Positions 37,820 to 48,341 of a stretch of 64,000 bases of DNA are shown in pieces. The notes under the pieces were generated by a model. The model worked only from the letters and a program-made list of their open reading frames with translations, ran no database searches and was not told where the DNA came from. Origin of the DNA: Piscinibacter caeni (GTDB taxonomy: Bacteria; Pseudomonadota; Gammaproteobacteria; Burkholderiales; Burkholderiaceae_C). Every line of letters begins with the position of its first letter. Within the stretch, counting starts at the first letter, position 1. The position numbers and the translations under genes are program-made. The stretch is from NCBI GenBank assembly GCA_003265685.1, contig QJOU01000029.1, positions 1 through 64,000 of the forward strand. The letters run 5' to 3'.

Positions 37820-39181
37820 ATGAACAAGCCGATCGACCCCGCCGTCCTCGAGGTGCGCCAGACCGCCGCGCAGCACCCGCATTCGCTCGATGCGTACTGG
37901 ATGCCCTTCACCGCGAGCCGGCAGTTCAAGGCCGCGCCGCGCCTGCTCGCCCGGGCCGAGGGCATGCACTTCTGGACGCCCGAGGGCCGCCAGGTGCTCG
38001 ACGGCATCGCCGGCCTGTGGTGCGTCAACGCCGGCCACGCCCGGCCGCGCATCGTGCAGGCGATCGCCCAGCAGGCCGCCGAGCTCGACTTCGCGCCGCC
38101 CTTCAACATGGCGCACCCGAAGGCCTTCGAACTGGCCGAGCGGCTCGTGAAGATCGGGCCGCCGGGGCTGGACAAGGTGTTCTTCACCAACTCCGGCAGC
38201 GAGGCGGTGGACACCGCGCTGAAGATCGCCGTGGCCTACCACCGCGCCCGCGGCGAAGGCACGCGCACCCGGCTGATCGGCCGCGAGCGCGGCTACCACG
38301 GCGTCAACTTCGGCGGCGTGTCGGTCGGCGGCATGGTCGGCAACCGCAAATCCTTCGGGCCGCTGCTGACTGGCGTCGACCACCTGCGCCACACGCACGA
38401 CCTGACGCGCAATGCCTTCAGCCGCGGGGTGCCGCAGCACGGCGCCGAGCTGGCCGACGACCTGGAGCGCCTGGTTGCGCTGCACGACGCCTCGACCATC
38501 GCCGCGGTGATCGTCGAGCCGGTGGCCGGCTCGACCGGCGTGCTGCTGCCGCCCAAGGGCTACCTCGAGCGCCTGCGCAGCATCTGCGACAAGCACGGCA
38601 TCCTGCTGATCTTCGACGAGGTCATCACCGGCTTCGGCCGCCTCGGCGCGCCGTTCGCGTCGACCTTCTTCGACGTGACGCCCGACCTGATGACCACCGC
38701 CAAGGGCATCACCAACGGCTGCGTGCCGATGGGTGCGGTGTTCGCCAAGCGGCACATCCACGACGCCTTCATGACCGGGCCGGAGCACCTGATCGAGTTC
38801 CCGCACGGCTACACCTATTCGGCCCACCCGCTCGCCTGCGCCGCGGCGCTCGGCACGCTCGACACCTACGCCGAGGAAGGCCTGCTGGTGCGCGGCGCGG
38901 CGATGGCCAGGCCCTTCGAGGACGCGCTGCATTCGCTCGGGGGCCTGCCCGGCGTCATCGACATCCGCAACATCGGCTTGGTCGGCGGCATCGAGCTCGA
39001 ACCGATCGCCGGTCAGCCCGGCAAGCGCGCGTTCGACGTGTTCCTGAAGTGTTGGGAGCGCGGCGTGCTGATCCGCACCACCGGAGACACGATCGCGCTG
39101 TCGCCGCCGCTGATCATCGAGAAGCAGCACATCGAGCAGCTCGTCGGCACGATCGCCGACGTGCTGAAGGGTTCGGTCTGA
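37820..39181 (+). CDS. Class III omega-aminotransferase (beta-alanine/polyamine:pyruvate type)
   Basis: A 453-residue PLP aminotransferase. Signatures are AYWMPFTASRQFKAAPRLL, GIAGLWCVNAGHARPRI, FTNSGSEAVDTALKIA, IFDEVITGFGRLGAPF and TTAKGITNGCVPMGAVF with Lys295 as the PLP lysine. The start with MPFTxxRxFK matches omega-amino acid:pyruvate aminotransferases, which accept beta-alanine, GABA or diamines. GGAGAG precedes the ATG at 37820. It is the first gene of the polyamine cluster and divergent from lrp. In a polyamine setting, beta-alanine from spermidine or putrescine-derived aminobutanal are possible substrates. Confidence 0.9.
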   Translation: MNKPIDPAVLEVRQTAAQHPHSLDAYWMPFTASRQFKAAPRLLARAEGMHFWTPEGRQVLDGIAGLWCVNAGHARPRIVQAIAQQAAELDFAPPFNMAHPKAFELAERLVKIGPPGLDKVFFTNSGSEAVDTALKIAVAYHRARGEGTRTRLIGRERGYHGVNFGGVSVGGMVGNRKSFGPLLTGVDHLRHTHDLTRNAFSRGVPQHGAELADDLERLVALHDASTIAAVIVEPVAGSTGVLLPPKGYLERLRSICDKHGILLIFDEVITGFGRLGAPFASTFFDVTPDLMTTAKGITNGCVPMGAVFAKRHIHDAFMTGPEHLIEFPHGYTYSAHPLACAAALGTLDTYAEEGLLVRGAAMARPFEDALHSLGGLPGVIDIRNIGLVGGIELEPIAGQPGKRAFDVFLKCWERGVLIRTTGDTIALSPPLIIEKQHIEQLVGTIADVLKGSV

Positions 39182-39191
39182 CCGGGTCTTT

Positions 39192-40514
39192 ATGTCGCTG
39201 CTGCGCATCGATCAGAACCTGACGAAGAACTCGTACTACGCGGCCACCGCGCCGCGGGAGTCGCGCCATCCGACCCTGCAGTCGGCCGTCGATTGCGATG
39301 TCGCGGTGGTCGGCGGTGGCCTGGCCGGGCTGTCGGCCGCGATCGAGCTGGCCGACCGCGGCTACAGCGTCGTGCTGCTCGAGGCCCGCCAGGTCGGCTG
39401 GGGCGCCTCGGGCCGCAACGGCGGGCAGGCGCTGGTGGGCCTGGCCTGCGATCAGTCGGTGATCGAGTCGCAACTCGGCCGCGAGGCGGCCCGGCGCGTC
39501 TGGGACATGACGCTGGAGGCGATCCGCCTGATCCGCCAGCGCTGCGAGCGTTTCGGCATCGACTGCGACTGGCGCGACGGTTACCTGAGCCTGGCCGTCA
39601 ACGAGCGCAAGGCGCGCGAGTTGCGCAGCTGGCAGGCGCAGATGCAGCGCGACTACGGCTTCGAGACGACCTGGATCGAGCCGGCCGAGATGCCGCGCTG
39701 GATCGCCAGCCCGCGTTTTCACAGCGGCCTGCACGACCGCTTCAGCGGCCACCTGCACCCGCTCAAGTACAGCCTCGGGCTGGCCCGCGCCGCGGCCGGA
39801 CTGGGCGTGAAGGTGTTCGAGGAATCGCCCGTCATCGGCATCGAGCCCGGGCCGCCGCTGAAGCTGCGCACCGCGCAGGGCTCGGTGAGTGCCTCGCACG
39901 TGCTGCTGGCCGGCAACGTCTACCTGCAGGGCCTCGCGCCGGCGCTCGAGCGCCGCGTGATGCCGGTCGGCACCTACATCGTCGCCTCCGAGCGGCTCGA
40001 TCCGGCGCTGGCCGCCTCGCTGATCCCGAGCGGCTCGGCGGTGTGCGACACCAACTTCGTGCTCGACTACTTCCGCCCGACCGCCGACCACCGAATGCTC
40101 TACGGCGGCCGCGTCAGCTACAGCACGGCAACGCCGATCAACCTGGCGGCCAGCATGCAGCGCCGCATGGCGCGCACCTTCCCACAGCTGAAGGACACCC
40201 AGGTGGAGTTCAGCTGGGGTGGCTTCGTCGACATCTCGATGAACCGCGCCCCCGACTTCGGCCGCCTCTCCGAGCGGCTGGCCGACAAGGCGCCGGGCTG
40301 GCGCAACGTCTACTACCTGCAGGGCTTCTCGGGCCACGGCCTGGCGCTCACGGGACTCGCCGGCAAGCTGGTGGCCGAGGCGATCGCCGGCGACGCGGAG
40401 CGCTTCGACACCTTCGCGCGCATCCGCCACCACCCGTTCCCCGGCGGCCGGCTGCTGCGCATGCCGGCGCTCGTGGCCGGCATGGCCTACTACCGGCTGA
40501 GGGACATGCTGTGA
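39192..40514 (+). CDS. puuB: Gamma-glutamylputrescine oxidase (FAD)
   Basis: A 440-residue DAO-family flavoprotein. It oxidises gamma-glutamylputrescine to gamma-glutamyl-aminobutyraldehyde, the second step of the Puu pathway. It opens with NSYYAATAP, typical of PuuB. Then come the FAD motif CDVAVVGGGLAGLSAAIELADRGYSVVLLEA (about 35-65), GWGASGRNGGQ, and the end VYYLQGFSGHGLALTGLAGKLVAEAI. The stop overlaps the GTG of puuD by 4 bases, so it is co-translated with the next enzyme. Confidence 0.93.
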   Translation: MSLLRIDQNLTKNSYYAATAPRESRHPTLQSAVDCDVAVVGGGLAGLSAAIELADRGYSVVLLEARQVGWGASGRNGGQALVGLACDQSVIESQLGREAARRVWDMTLEAIRLIRQRCERFGIDCDWRDGYLSLAVNERKARELRSWQAQMQRDYGFETTWIEPAEMPRWIASPRFHSGLHDRFSGHLHPLKYSLGLARAAAGLGVKVFEESPVIGIEPGPPLKLRTAQGSVSASHVLLAGNVYLQGLAPALERRVMPVGTYIVASERLDPALAASLIPSGSAVCDTNFVLDYFRPTADHRMLYGGRVSYSTATPINLAASMQRRMARTFPQLKDTQVEFSWGGFVDISMNRAPDFGRLSERLADKAPGWRNVYYLQGFSGHGLALTGLAGKLVAEAIAGDAERFDTFARIRHHPFPGGRLLRMPALVAGMAYYRLRDML

Positions 40515-41284
40515 AAGCGACTGCCAAGCCCCTGGTGCTGGTTCCTTCGTGCAACCGCATGATCGGCCAGCACCCGTACCACATCGCCGGGCACAAGTAC
40601 GTCGAGGCGGTGCGCCTGGCCGGCTGCCAGCCGCTCGTCGTGCCGGGTGCCGATGCGCCGGAGCTCGAGGTGCTGCTGGCGATGGCCGACGGCGTGTTCC
40701 TGACCGGCTCACCGTCGAACGTGCACCCGAGCCATTTCGGCGAGGCGGTGCACGACCCCAAGCTGCCGCTCGACCCGGCGCGCGACGACTGGACGCTGCC
40801 GCTGATCCGCGCCGCGCTCGCGCGTGGCGTCCCGCTGTTCGGCATCTGCCGCGGCTTCCAGGAGACCAACGTGGCGCTGGGCGGCTCGCTGCACCAGGCG
40901 GTGCACGAACTCGAGGGCCGGCACGACCACCGCGCGCCCGACGGCGCCGACGCCGAGGTCGCCTACGGCCCGGCCCATCCGGTGGACGTGCAACCCGGCG
41001 GGCTGCTGGCCGGCATCCTCGACGCGCCGCGCATCCAGGTGAACTCGGTGCATGGCCAGGGCATCAACCGGCTCGCGCCGGGCCTGCGCGTCGAGGCCCG
41101 TGCGCCGGACGGCCTCGTCGAGGCCTTCTCGGTGCCGGAGGCGCCGGCCTTCGCGCTGTGCGTGCAATGGCACCCGGAGTGGCAGGCGGCGCAGAACCCG
41201 GTCTCGATGCGCCTGCTGCGCGCCTTCGGCGCCGCCTGCGCGGCCTACCGCGACCGCCCGCGCGCGCCCCAGCCACCGCGCTGA
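40511..41284 (+). CDS. puuD: Gamma-glutamyl-gamma-aminobutyrate hydrolase
   Basis: A 257-residue class I GATase-like hydrolase that releases GABA and glutamate from gamma-Glu-GABA in the Puu pathway. The catalytic Cys113 is in LFGICRGFQETNVALGGSLHQ. The histidine is in CVQWHPEWQ, and VNSVHGQGINRLAPGL is a PuuD signature. The start is GTG overlapping the puuB stop (GTGA). An 80-base gap with a hairpin precedes puuA. Confidence 0.93.
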   Translation: MKATAKPLVLVPSCNRMIGQHPYHIAGHKYVEAVRLAGCQPLVVPGADAPELEVLLAMADGVFLTGSPSNVHPSHFGEAVHDPKLPLDPARDDWTLPLIRAALARGVPLFGICRGFQETNVALGGSLHQAVHELEGRHDHRAPDGADAEVAYGPAHPVDVQPGGLLAGILDAPRIQVNSVHGQGINRLAPGLRVEARAPDGLVEAFSVPEAPAFALCVQWHPEWQAAQNPVSMRLLRAFGAACAAYRDRPRAPQPPR

Positions 41285-41323
41285 ACCTGCAGCGCCCCGC
41301 CCACCGGCGGGACCAGAATCCGC

Positions 41324-41342
41324 AGGCCGGCACGACCGGCCT
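41324..41342. repeat. 7-bp inverted repeat between puuD and puuA
   Basis: AGGCCGG (41324-41330) and CCGGCCT (41336-41342) form a stem with a 5-base loop, 22 bases before the puuA start. There is no T-tract. It could be an operator, a leader hairpin or an RNA-processing point that changes the ratio of puuA to puuD. Confidence 0.4.
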
Positions 41343-41364
41343 GTCCACAACCCCAGGTGACCCC

Positions 41365-42732
41365 ATGGTAGACAAACAGAACTTCGGCTTCGCCGACCTC
41401 GAACAGTGGTTGAACGAACGCCGCGTGACCGAAATCGAGTGCCTCGTGCCCGACCTCACCGGCGTGGCGCGCGGCAAGATCCTGCCGCGCGAGAAATTCA
41501 CCGAGGACCGCGGCATGCGGCTGCCGGAAGCGGTGGTGGCGATGGGCGTGACGGGCGAGTTCCCCGAGGAAGGCCCGTACTACGACGTCATCACGCCGAC
41601 CGACCGCGACATGCACCTGCGCCCCGACCCGAGCACGGTGCGCATCGTGCCCTGGGCCACCGACCCGACCGCGCAGGTGATCCACGACTGCTTCGACCGC
41701 GACGGCACGCTGGTGCCCTTCGCGCCGCGCTCGGTGCTGCGCCGCATCTGCGACCTGTACGACGCCGAGGGCTGGAGCCCGGTGGTGGCACCCGAGCTCG
41801 AGTTCTACCTGATCGAGCGCAACTCCGATCCGAACACCCCGCTGCGCCCGCCGCGCGGCCGCAGCGGCCGCAGCGAGACCTCGCGCCAGGCCTACTCGAT
41901 CGACGCGGTCAACGAATTCGACCCGCTGTTCGAGGACATCTACGAGTACTGCGAGAAGATGGAGCTGAACGTGGACACGCTGATCCACGAGGTCGGCGCC
42001 GGCCAGATGGAGATCAACTTCTTCCATGCCCACCCGCTGGGCCTGGCCGACGAGGTGTTCTTCTTCAAGCGCACCATCCGCGAGACCGCGCTGCGCCACG
42101 AGATGTACGCCACCTTCATGGCCAAGCCGATGGCCAACGAGCCGGGCAGCGCGATGCACGTGCACCAGAGCATCGTGGACAAGGCGAGCGGCCGCAACAT
42201 CTTCAGCAACCCGGACGGCACGCCGTCGAAGTACTTCTACTGGTACATCGGCGGGCTGCAGAAGTACACGCCCGCGGCGATGGCGCTGTTCGCGCCCTAC
42301 GTCAACTCCTACCGTCGCCTGGCCCGCTCGACCGCCGCGCCGATCAACATCCAGTGGGGCACCGACAACCGGACCGTGGGCATCCGCTCGCCGGTGGCCG
42401 GCCCGGCGGCGCGCCGCATCGAGAACCGCGTGATCGGCGCCGATGCCAACCCCTACGTCGCGCTGGCGGCCACGCTGGCCTGCGGCTGGCTGGGCATGAA
42501 GAACAAGATCGAGCCCAGCCCGGAGTGCAAGGGCGACGCCTACCTGTCGGAGTACCAGCTGCCGCGTTCGCTGAACGAGGCCCTCAACTGGCTGGCCGAG
42601 GAGAAGGACCTGCACGAGGTGCTCGGCAAGGAGTTCATCACCGTGTACTCCGAGGTCAAGGAGATCGAGTACGAGGAATTCATGAAGGTCATCTCCCCCT
42701 GGGAGCGCGAGCACCTTCTGCTGCATGTCTGA
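41365..42732 (+). CDS. puuA: Gamma-glutamylputrescine synthetase (glutamine synthetase family)
   Basis: A 455-residue GS-family ligase that joins glutamate and putrescine with ATP, the first step of the Puu pathway. It has VPDLTGVARGKILPREKF, a metal/ATP block PELEFYLIERN, HEVGAGQMEINF, KPMANEPGSAMHVHQS and the arginine-containing NRTVGIRSPV. The chain is shorter than GlnA and lacks the adenylylation tyrosine loop, as in PuuA. The start at 41365 follows a weak GGTGA. The spuC ribosome-binding site begins just after the stop. Confidence 0.92.
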   Translation: MVDKQNFGFADLEQWLNERRVTEIECLVPDLTGVARGKILPREKFTEDRGMRLPEAVVAMGVTGEFPEEGPYYDVITPTDRDMHLRPDPSTVRIVPWATDPTAQVIHDCFDRDGTLVPFAPRSVLRRICDLYDAEGWSPVVAPELEFYLIERNSDPNTPLRPPRGRSGRSETSRQAYSIDAVNEFDPLFEDIYEYCEKMELNVDTLIHEVGAGQMEINFFHAHPLGLADEVFFFKRTIRETALRHEMYATFMAKPMANEPGSAMHVHQSIVDKASGRNIFSNPDGTPSKYFYWYIGGLQKYTPAAMALFAPYVNSYRRLARSTAAPINIQWGTDNRTVGIRSPVAGPAARRIENRVIGADANPYVALAATLACGWLGMKNKIEPSPECKGDAYLSEYQLPRSLNEALNWLAEEKDLHEVLGKEFITVYSEVKEIEYEEFMKVISPWEREHLLLHV

Positions 42733-42748
42733 GATTGGAGAGACCGCG

Positions 42749-44146
42749 ATGAACGCCGTTCTGAACACCCCCGCCGAGCGCACCACCAAGGAGTGGCAGG
42801 CCGCCGACGCGGCGCACTACCTGCACCCCTTCACCGACTTCAAGACGCTCGGCCTGAAGGGCTCGCGCGTGATCACGCGCGCCGACAACATCTACCTGTG
42901 GGACAGCGAGGGCCACAAGATCCTCGACGCGATGTCGGGCCTGTGGTGCGTCAACGTCGGCTACGGCGCCCGCGAGCTGATCGACGCGGCGACGCGCCAG
43001 CTCGAGACGCTGCCCTTCTACAACAGCTTCTTCCAGACCGCGACGCCGCCGGCCATCGAGCTGGCCGAGCTGCTGGCCGAGGTGACGCCGCCGCAGTTCC
43101 AGCATGTCTTCTTCTCCGGCTCCGGCTCGGAGGGCAACGACACCATCGTGCGCATGGTGCGCCGCTACTGGGACCTGCTCGGCCAGCCGCAGCGCAAGGT
43201 CATCATCAGCCGCAAGAACGCCTACCACGGCTCGACGATGGCCGGCGCCTCGCTCGGCGGCATGAGCGGCATGCACGAACAAGGGGGGCTGCCGATCCCC
43301 GACATCGTGCACATCGAGCAGCCGTTCTGGTTCGAACTGGGGCGCGACCAGTCGCGTGAGGCGTTCGGACTGAAGGCCGCCGGCTGGCTCGAGGCCAAGA
43401 TCCTGGAGCTCGGCGCCGACCGCGTGGCGGCCTTCATCGGCGAGCCGGTGCAGGGCGCCGGCGGCGTGATCGTGCCGCCCGAGACCTACTGGCCCGAGAT
43501 CCAGCGCATCTGCGACAAGTACGGCGTGCTGCTGGTCTCCGACGAGGTGATCACCGGATTCGGCCGCACCGGCCAGTGGTTCGGCTGCGAGCGCTTCGGC
43601 ACCCGCCCCGACCTGATGACCTTCGCCAAGGGCGTGACTTCCGGCTACATCCCGCTCGGCGGCGTGATGGTGGGTGACCGGGTCGCCAAGGTGCTGATCG
43701 AGAAAGGCGGCGAGTTCAACCACGGCTACACCTACTCCGGGCACCCGGTGGCCTGCGCGGTGGCGCTGGCCAACATCCGGCTGATCCGCCGCGAGGGCCT
43801 GGTCGAGCGCGTGCGCGAGGACGTCGGCCCCTACCTGGCGCAGCGCTATGCCGAGCTGGCCGAGCACCCGCTGGTGGGCGAGGCGCAGACCTGCGGGCTG
43901 ATGGCCGCGCTGCAGCTGGTGCGCAGCAAGGCCGACGGCGCCGGCTTCCCCGACTGGCAGGAGGTCGGCATGGTGTGCCGCGGCCACTGCTTCGGCAACG
44001 GCCTGATCATGCGCGCGGTGGGCGACCGCATGATCATCGCCCCGCCGCTGGTCATCACGCGCGCGCAGATCGACGAGATGGTCGCGCTGATCCGTCGCTG
44101 CCTGGACCTGACCCTGGCCGACCTGAAGGAGCGCGGCTGGGTTTGA
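42749..44146 (+). CDS. spuC: Putrescine:pyruvate aminotransferase
   Basis: A 465-residue class III aminotransferase of the SpuC type, which turns putrescine plus pyruvate into 4-aminobutanal and alanine. It has HPFTDFKTLGLKGSRVI, MSGLWCVNVGYG, FFSGSGSEGNDTIVRM, LVSDEVITGFGRTGQWFG and TFAKGVTSGYIPLGG with Lys294 as the PLP lysine. The start MNAVLN at 42749 is chosen because GGAGAG sits just upstream; an ATG at 42725 would overlap puuA by 8 bases. Together with puuABCD this gives two parallel routes from putrescine to GABA. Confidence 0.92.
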   Translation: MNAVLNTPAERTTKEWQAADAAHYLHPFTDFKTLGLKGSRVITRADNIYLWDSEGHKILDAMSGLWCVNVGYGARELIDAATRQLETLPFYNSFFQTATPPAIELAELLAEVTPPQFQHVFFSGSGSEGNDTIVRMVRRYWDLLGQPQRKVIISRKNAYHGSTMAGASLGGMSGMHEQGGLPIPDIVHIEQPFWFELGRDQSREAFGLKAAGWLEAKILELGADRVAAFIGEPVQGAGGVIVPPETYWPEIQRICDKYGVLLVSDEVITGFGRTGQWFGCERFGTRPDLMTFAKGVTSGYIPLGGVMVGDRVAKVLIEKGGEFNHGYTYSGHPVACAVALANIRLIRREGLVERVREDVGPYLAQRYAELAEHPLVGEAQTCGLMAALQLVRSKADGAGFPDWQEVGMVCRGHCFGNGLIMRAVGDRMIIAPPLVITRAQIDEMVALIRRCLDLTLADLKERGWV

Positions 44147-44156
44147 GCCACGGCCA

Positions 44157-44183
44157 CCCCGTGCCGGCGCGAGTGGCACGGGG
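44157..44183 (+). terminator. Hairpin after spuC (possible terminator)
   Basis: A 9-bp perfect stem CCCCGTGCC / GGCACGGGG with a 9-base loop is followed by TTT only. Its right arm coincides with the sigma-54 promoter match at 44174-44188, so one of the two readings may be incidental. If real, it would end the spuC transcript before potF. Confidence 0.4.
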
Positions 44184-44188
44184 TTTGC
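44174..44188 (+). promoter_or_regulatory. Sigma-54 (RpoN) promoter for potFGHI
   Basis: TGGCACG-GGGT-TTGC matches the -24/-12 consensus TGGCACG-N4-TTGC at every consensus base with exact spacing. It lies about 98 bases upstream of the potF start, predicting a transcription start near 44200. That implies control by a nitrogen-type enhancer-binding activator and fits use of putrescine as a nitrogen source. No enhancer-binding protein gene is in the window. Confidence 0.75.
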
Positions 44189-44285
44189 CTGTAGCCGCCC
44201 CTGGAATGCCCCTGGCTAGACTGCGCAGGCTTCGCACCGCGCGAGAGAAACAAGCAACGCCCCCATCCATCGAAGGACCCCGACC

Positions 44286-45410
44286 ATGACACGGATGTTC
44301 AGTCGCTCCACCGCCCTTCCCTCGGCCCTGCTGGCCGTCGCCGCACTGTTCGCCGGGCCACCGGCCGCCGCGCAGGAAGAGGAGAAGGTGCTGAACGTCT
44401 ACAACTGGTCCGACTACATCGCCGAAGACACGATCAAGAACTTCGAGAAGGAAACGGGCATCAAGGTCCGCTACGACAACTTCGACAACAACGAGATCGT
44501 CCACGCCAAGCTGGTGGCGGGCAAGACGGGCTACGACGTCGTCGTGCCCTCGTCCTACTGGGCCAAGATCCAGGCCGACGGCGGGCTGCTGCAGAAGATC
44601 GACAAGAGCAAGATCCCGAACTACAAGAACCTGGACCCGGCGCTGCAGGAGCAGCTCGCCAAGCTCGACCCGGGCAACCAGTTCCAGGTCAACTGGTTGT
44701 GGGGCTTCACCACCGTCGGCATCAACGTCGACAAGGTCAAGGCGGCGCTGGGCAGCACGCCGATGCCCGACAACGCCTGGGACCTGGTGTTCAAGCCCGA
44801 GTACATCTCCAAGCTGAAGGGCTGCGGTGTCAGCTTCCTCGATTCCGCCACCGAGGTCGTCCCCGCCGCGCTGCACTACCTCGGCAAGCCGGCCTACTCG
44901 AAGAACCAGGCCGACTACGCGGCCGTCGCGCCGCTGCTGAAGTCGGTGCGCCCGCACGTCACGCTGTTCAGCTCGTCGGGCTACATCAACGACATGGCCA
45001 ACGGCTCGATCTGCCTGGCGCTGGGCTGGTCAGGCGACATCAACATCGCCCGCCAGCGCGCCATCGACGGCAAGACCGGGCAGAACATCCAGGCGCTGAT
45101 CCCCAAGACCGGCGGCATCCTGTTCTTCGACGTGATGGTGATCCCGGTCGACGCGCCGCATCCGGGCAACGCGCACAAGTGGATCGACTACATCCTGCGC
45201 CCCGATGTGCACGCGAGCCTGACCAACAAGGTCTTCTACGCCAACCCGAACAAGGAATCGAGGAAGTTCGTCAAGCCGGAGGTGGCCAGCAACCCGACCG
45301 TCTTCATCCCGGACGACGACATGAAGAAGATGCAGGCGCCGGACGCGCTGTCCAACGACATCCGCCGCACGATGACCCGCCTGTTCACCAGCTTCAAGAC
45401 GGGCCTGTGA
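44286..45410 (+). CDS. potF: Putrescine ABC transporter, periplasmic binding protein
   Basis: A 374-residue exported solute-binding protein of the PotD/PotF family. The signal peptide ends at GPPAAAQ (about residue 29). The ligand region has VYNWSDYIAEDTIKNFEKETGIKV, VVPSSYW, LGWSGDINIARQRA and ILFFDVMVIPVDAP. These align with the polyamine-contact Trp, Ser-Asp and Phe-x-Asp positions of PotF. First gene of potFGHI, preceded by a sigma-54 promoter; potG starts 1 base after its stop. Putrescine is favoured over spermidine by the catabolic context. Confidence 0.93.
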   Translation: MTRMFSRSTALPSALLAVAALFAGPPAAAQEEEKVLNVYNWSDYIAEDTIKNFEKETGIKVRYDNFDNNEIVHAKLVAGKTGYDVVVPSSYWAKIQADGGLLQKIDKSKIPNYKNLDPALQEQLAKLDPGNQFQVNWLWGFTTVGINVDKVKAALGSTPMPDNAWDLVFKPEYISKLKGCGVSFLDSATEVVPAALHYLGKPAYSKNQADYAAVAPLLKSVRPHVTLFSSSGYINDMANGSICLALGWSGDINIARQRAIDGKTGQNIQALIPKTGGILFFDVMVIPVDAPHPGNAHKWIDYILRPDVHASLTNKVFYANPNKESRKFVKPEVASNPTVFIPDDDMKKMQAPDALSNDIRRTMTRLFTSFKTGL

Positions 45411-45411
45411 C

Positions 45412-46520
<1,109 letters not shown>

Positions 46521-46524
<4 letters not shown>

Positions 46525-47453
46525 AGCGCCTGCGCGCCCTGCTCGCCTGGATCCGCCGCGGCCGCACCGCGGTGATCGCCATCCCGTACCTGTGGCTGCT
46601 GGCGTTCTTCCTGTTCCCGTTCCTGATCGTCTTCAAGATCAGCGTCTCGGAGATGGAGGCCACCAGCTTCAAGGACGTGCTGACGCTCAAGGACGGCGTG
46701 CTCGCGCTGACCGTCAAGCTGTCGAACTACGTGTTCATCACGCAGGACGACCTGTACTTCAAGACCTACCTGTCGAGCATCAAGTACGCGGCCATCACCA
46801 CCGCCTTCTGCCTGGCCATCGGCTACCCGTTCGCCTACTTCATGGCGCGCGCCCGGGCCGCCATCCAGCCGGCGCTGCTGATGCTCGTGATGCTGCCGTT
46901 CTGGACCTCCTTCCTGCTGCGCGTCTACGCCTGGAAGGGCCTGCTGACCGAAAACGGCTGGGTGGCCGAGCTGCTGATCTTCCTGAAGCTCGACCACCTG
47001 CTGCTGGCGATGGGCGTGATTCCGACCCTGGGCAAGTTCATGAACTCGCCGTTCTCGCTGGTGATCGGCATGGTCTACACCTACCTGCCGTTTATGATCC
47101 TGCCGCTGTACGGCAACCTCGCCAAGCTCGACCTGCGCCTGCTCGAGGCGGCCTCCGACCTCGGCGCCACGCCCTGGGTGGCGTTCTGGAAGATCACGGT
47201 GCCGCTCTCGAAGGCCGGCATCATCGCCGGCTCGATGCTGGTGTTCATCCCCTGCATCGGCGAGTTCGTGATCCCCGAACTGCTCGGCGGCCCGCAGACG
47301 CTGATGATCGGCCGCGTGCTGTGGGACGAGTTCTTCAGCAACAACGACTGGCCGATGGCCTCGACCGTGGCCATCGTGATGATCCTGCTGATCCTCGTGC
47401 CGCTGGCGATCTTCAACCGCTACCAGGCCCAGGTGCAGGAGGCGCGCAAGTGA
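46521..47453 (+). CDS. potH: Putrescine ABC transporter, permease subunit
   Basis: A 310-residue inner-membrane permease with about six transmembrane helices. The first is YLWLLAFFLFPFLIVFKISVS. The EAA loop that contacts PotG reads LLEAASDLGATPWVAFWKITVPLSKAGI. It ends with a periplasmic-side loop and the helix VAIVMILLILVPLAIF. It overlaps potG by ATGA and potI by 4 bases, so translation is coupled through the operon. Confidence 0.95.
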
Positions 47454-48307
47454 GCCGCCGAGCCCTCTTCGGCGCGGGCTTCGCGCGCGGCTTCGGCAAG
47501 GCCTGGCTGGCGGCGGGCTACGCCTTCCTGTACCTGCCGATCCTGGCGCTGGTCATCTACTCGTTCAACGACTCGCCGATCGCCAACGTCTGGGCCGGCT
47601 TCACGCTCAAGTGGTATGCCGGGCTGCCGGGCGACCGCGAGATCATCGCCGGCCTGTGGCTGAGCCTGCGCATCGCCTTCTTCACCGCCTGCGCCTCGGT
47701 GGTGCTGGGCACGCTGGCCGCGTTCGCGCTGGTCAAGTACCGGCGCTTCACCGGCCGCACGCTGTTCTCCGGCATGGTCAACGCGCCGCTGGTGATGCCG
47801 GAGGTGATCATCGGGCTGTCGCTGCTGCTGATGCTGGTGTCGGTGCAACGCGCCATCGGCTTCCCCGAGCGCGGCATGCTGACCATCTGGATGGGCCACC
47901 TGCTGCTCGGCATGGCCTACGCGACCGTCGTGGTGCAGGCCCGCCTGCAGGACCTGAACCCGCAGCTCGAGGAGGCGGCGATGGACCTGGGCGCGCGGCC
48001 GCACCAGGTGTTCTACCTCGTCACGCTGCCGATGATCACGCAGTCGCTGATGTCGGCCTGGCTGCTGACCTTCACGCTCTCGCTGGACGACGTGGTGCTC
48101 TCGGCCTTCCTGTCCGGGCCGGGCTCGACCACCATGCCGCTGGTCATCTTCTCGCGCGCCCGGCTCGGCCTGAGCCCGAGCGTGAACGCCGTGGCCACGC
48201 TGATCGTGCTGTTCGTGACGATCGGCACCGTGCTGGCCAGCCTCGCCATCGCGCGCGCCGAGCGCCGCCGCGCCCAGGACATCGCCGCCGCCGCACGCGG
48301 CAACTGA
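47450..48307 (+). CDS. potI: Putrescine ABC transporter, permease subunit
   Basis: A 285-residue permease, the partner of PotH. The first transmembrane segment is AAGYAFLYLPILALVIYSFNDS, and the conserved EAA loop is LEEAAMDLGARPHQVFYLVTLPMITQSL. SLDDVVLSAFLSGPGSTTMPLVIFSRAR is characteristic of PotI/PotC. Its start GTG overlaps the potH stop. The DUF3138 gene follows after 34 bases with no terminator, so it may be part of the same transcript. Confidence 0.95.
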   Translation: MSRRALFGAGFARGFGKAWLAAGYAFLYLPILALVIYSFNDSPIANVWAGFTLKWYAGLPGDREIIAGLWLSLRIAFFTACASVVLGTLAAFALVKYRRFTGRTLFSGMVNAPLVMPEVIIGLSLLLMLVSVQRAIGFPERGMLTIWMGHLLLGMAYATVVVQARLQDLNPQLEEAAMDLGARPHQVFYLVTLPMITQSLMSAWLLTFTLSLDDVVLSAFLSGPGSTTMPLVIFSRARLGLSPSVNAVATLIVLFVTIGTVLASLAIARAERRRAQDIAAAARGN

Positions 48308-48341
48308 ACCGCATCTACGACACCCACCCGAGGAGAACCCG

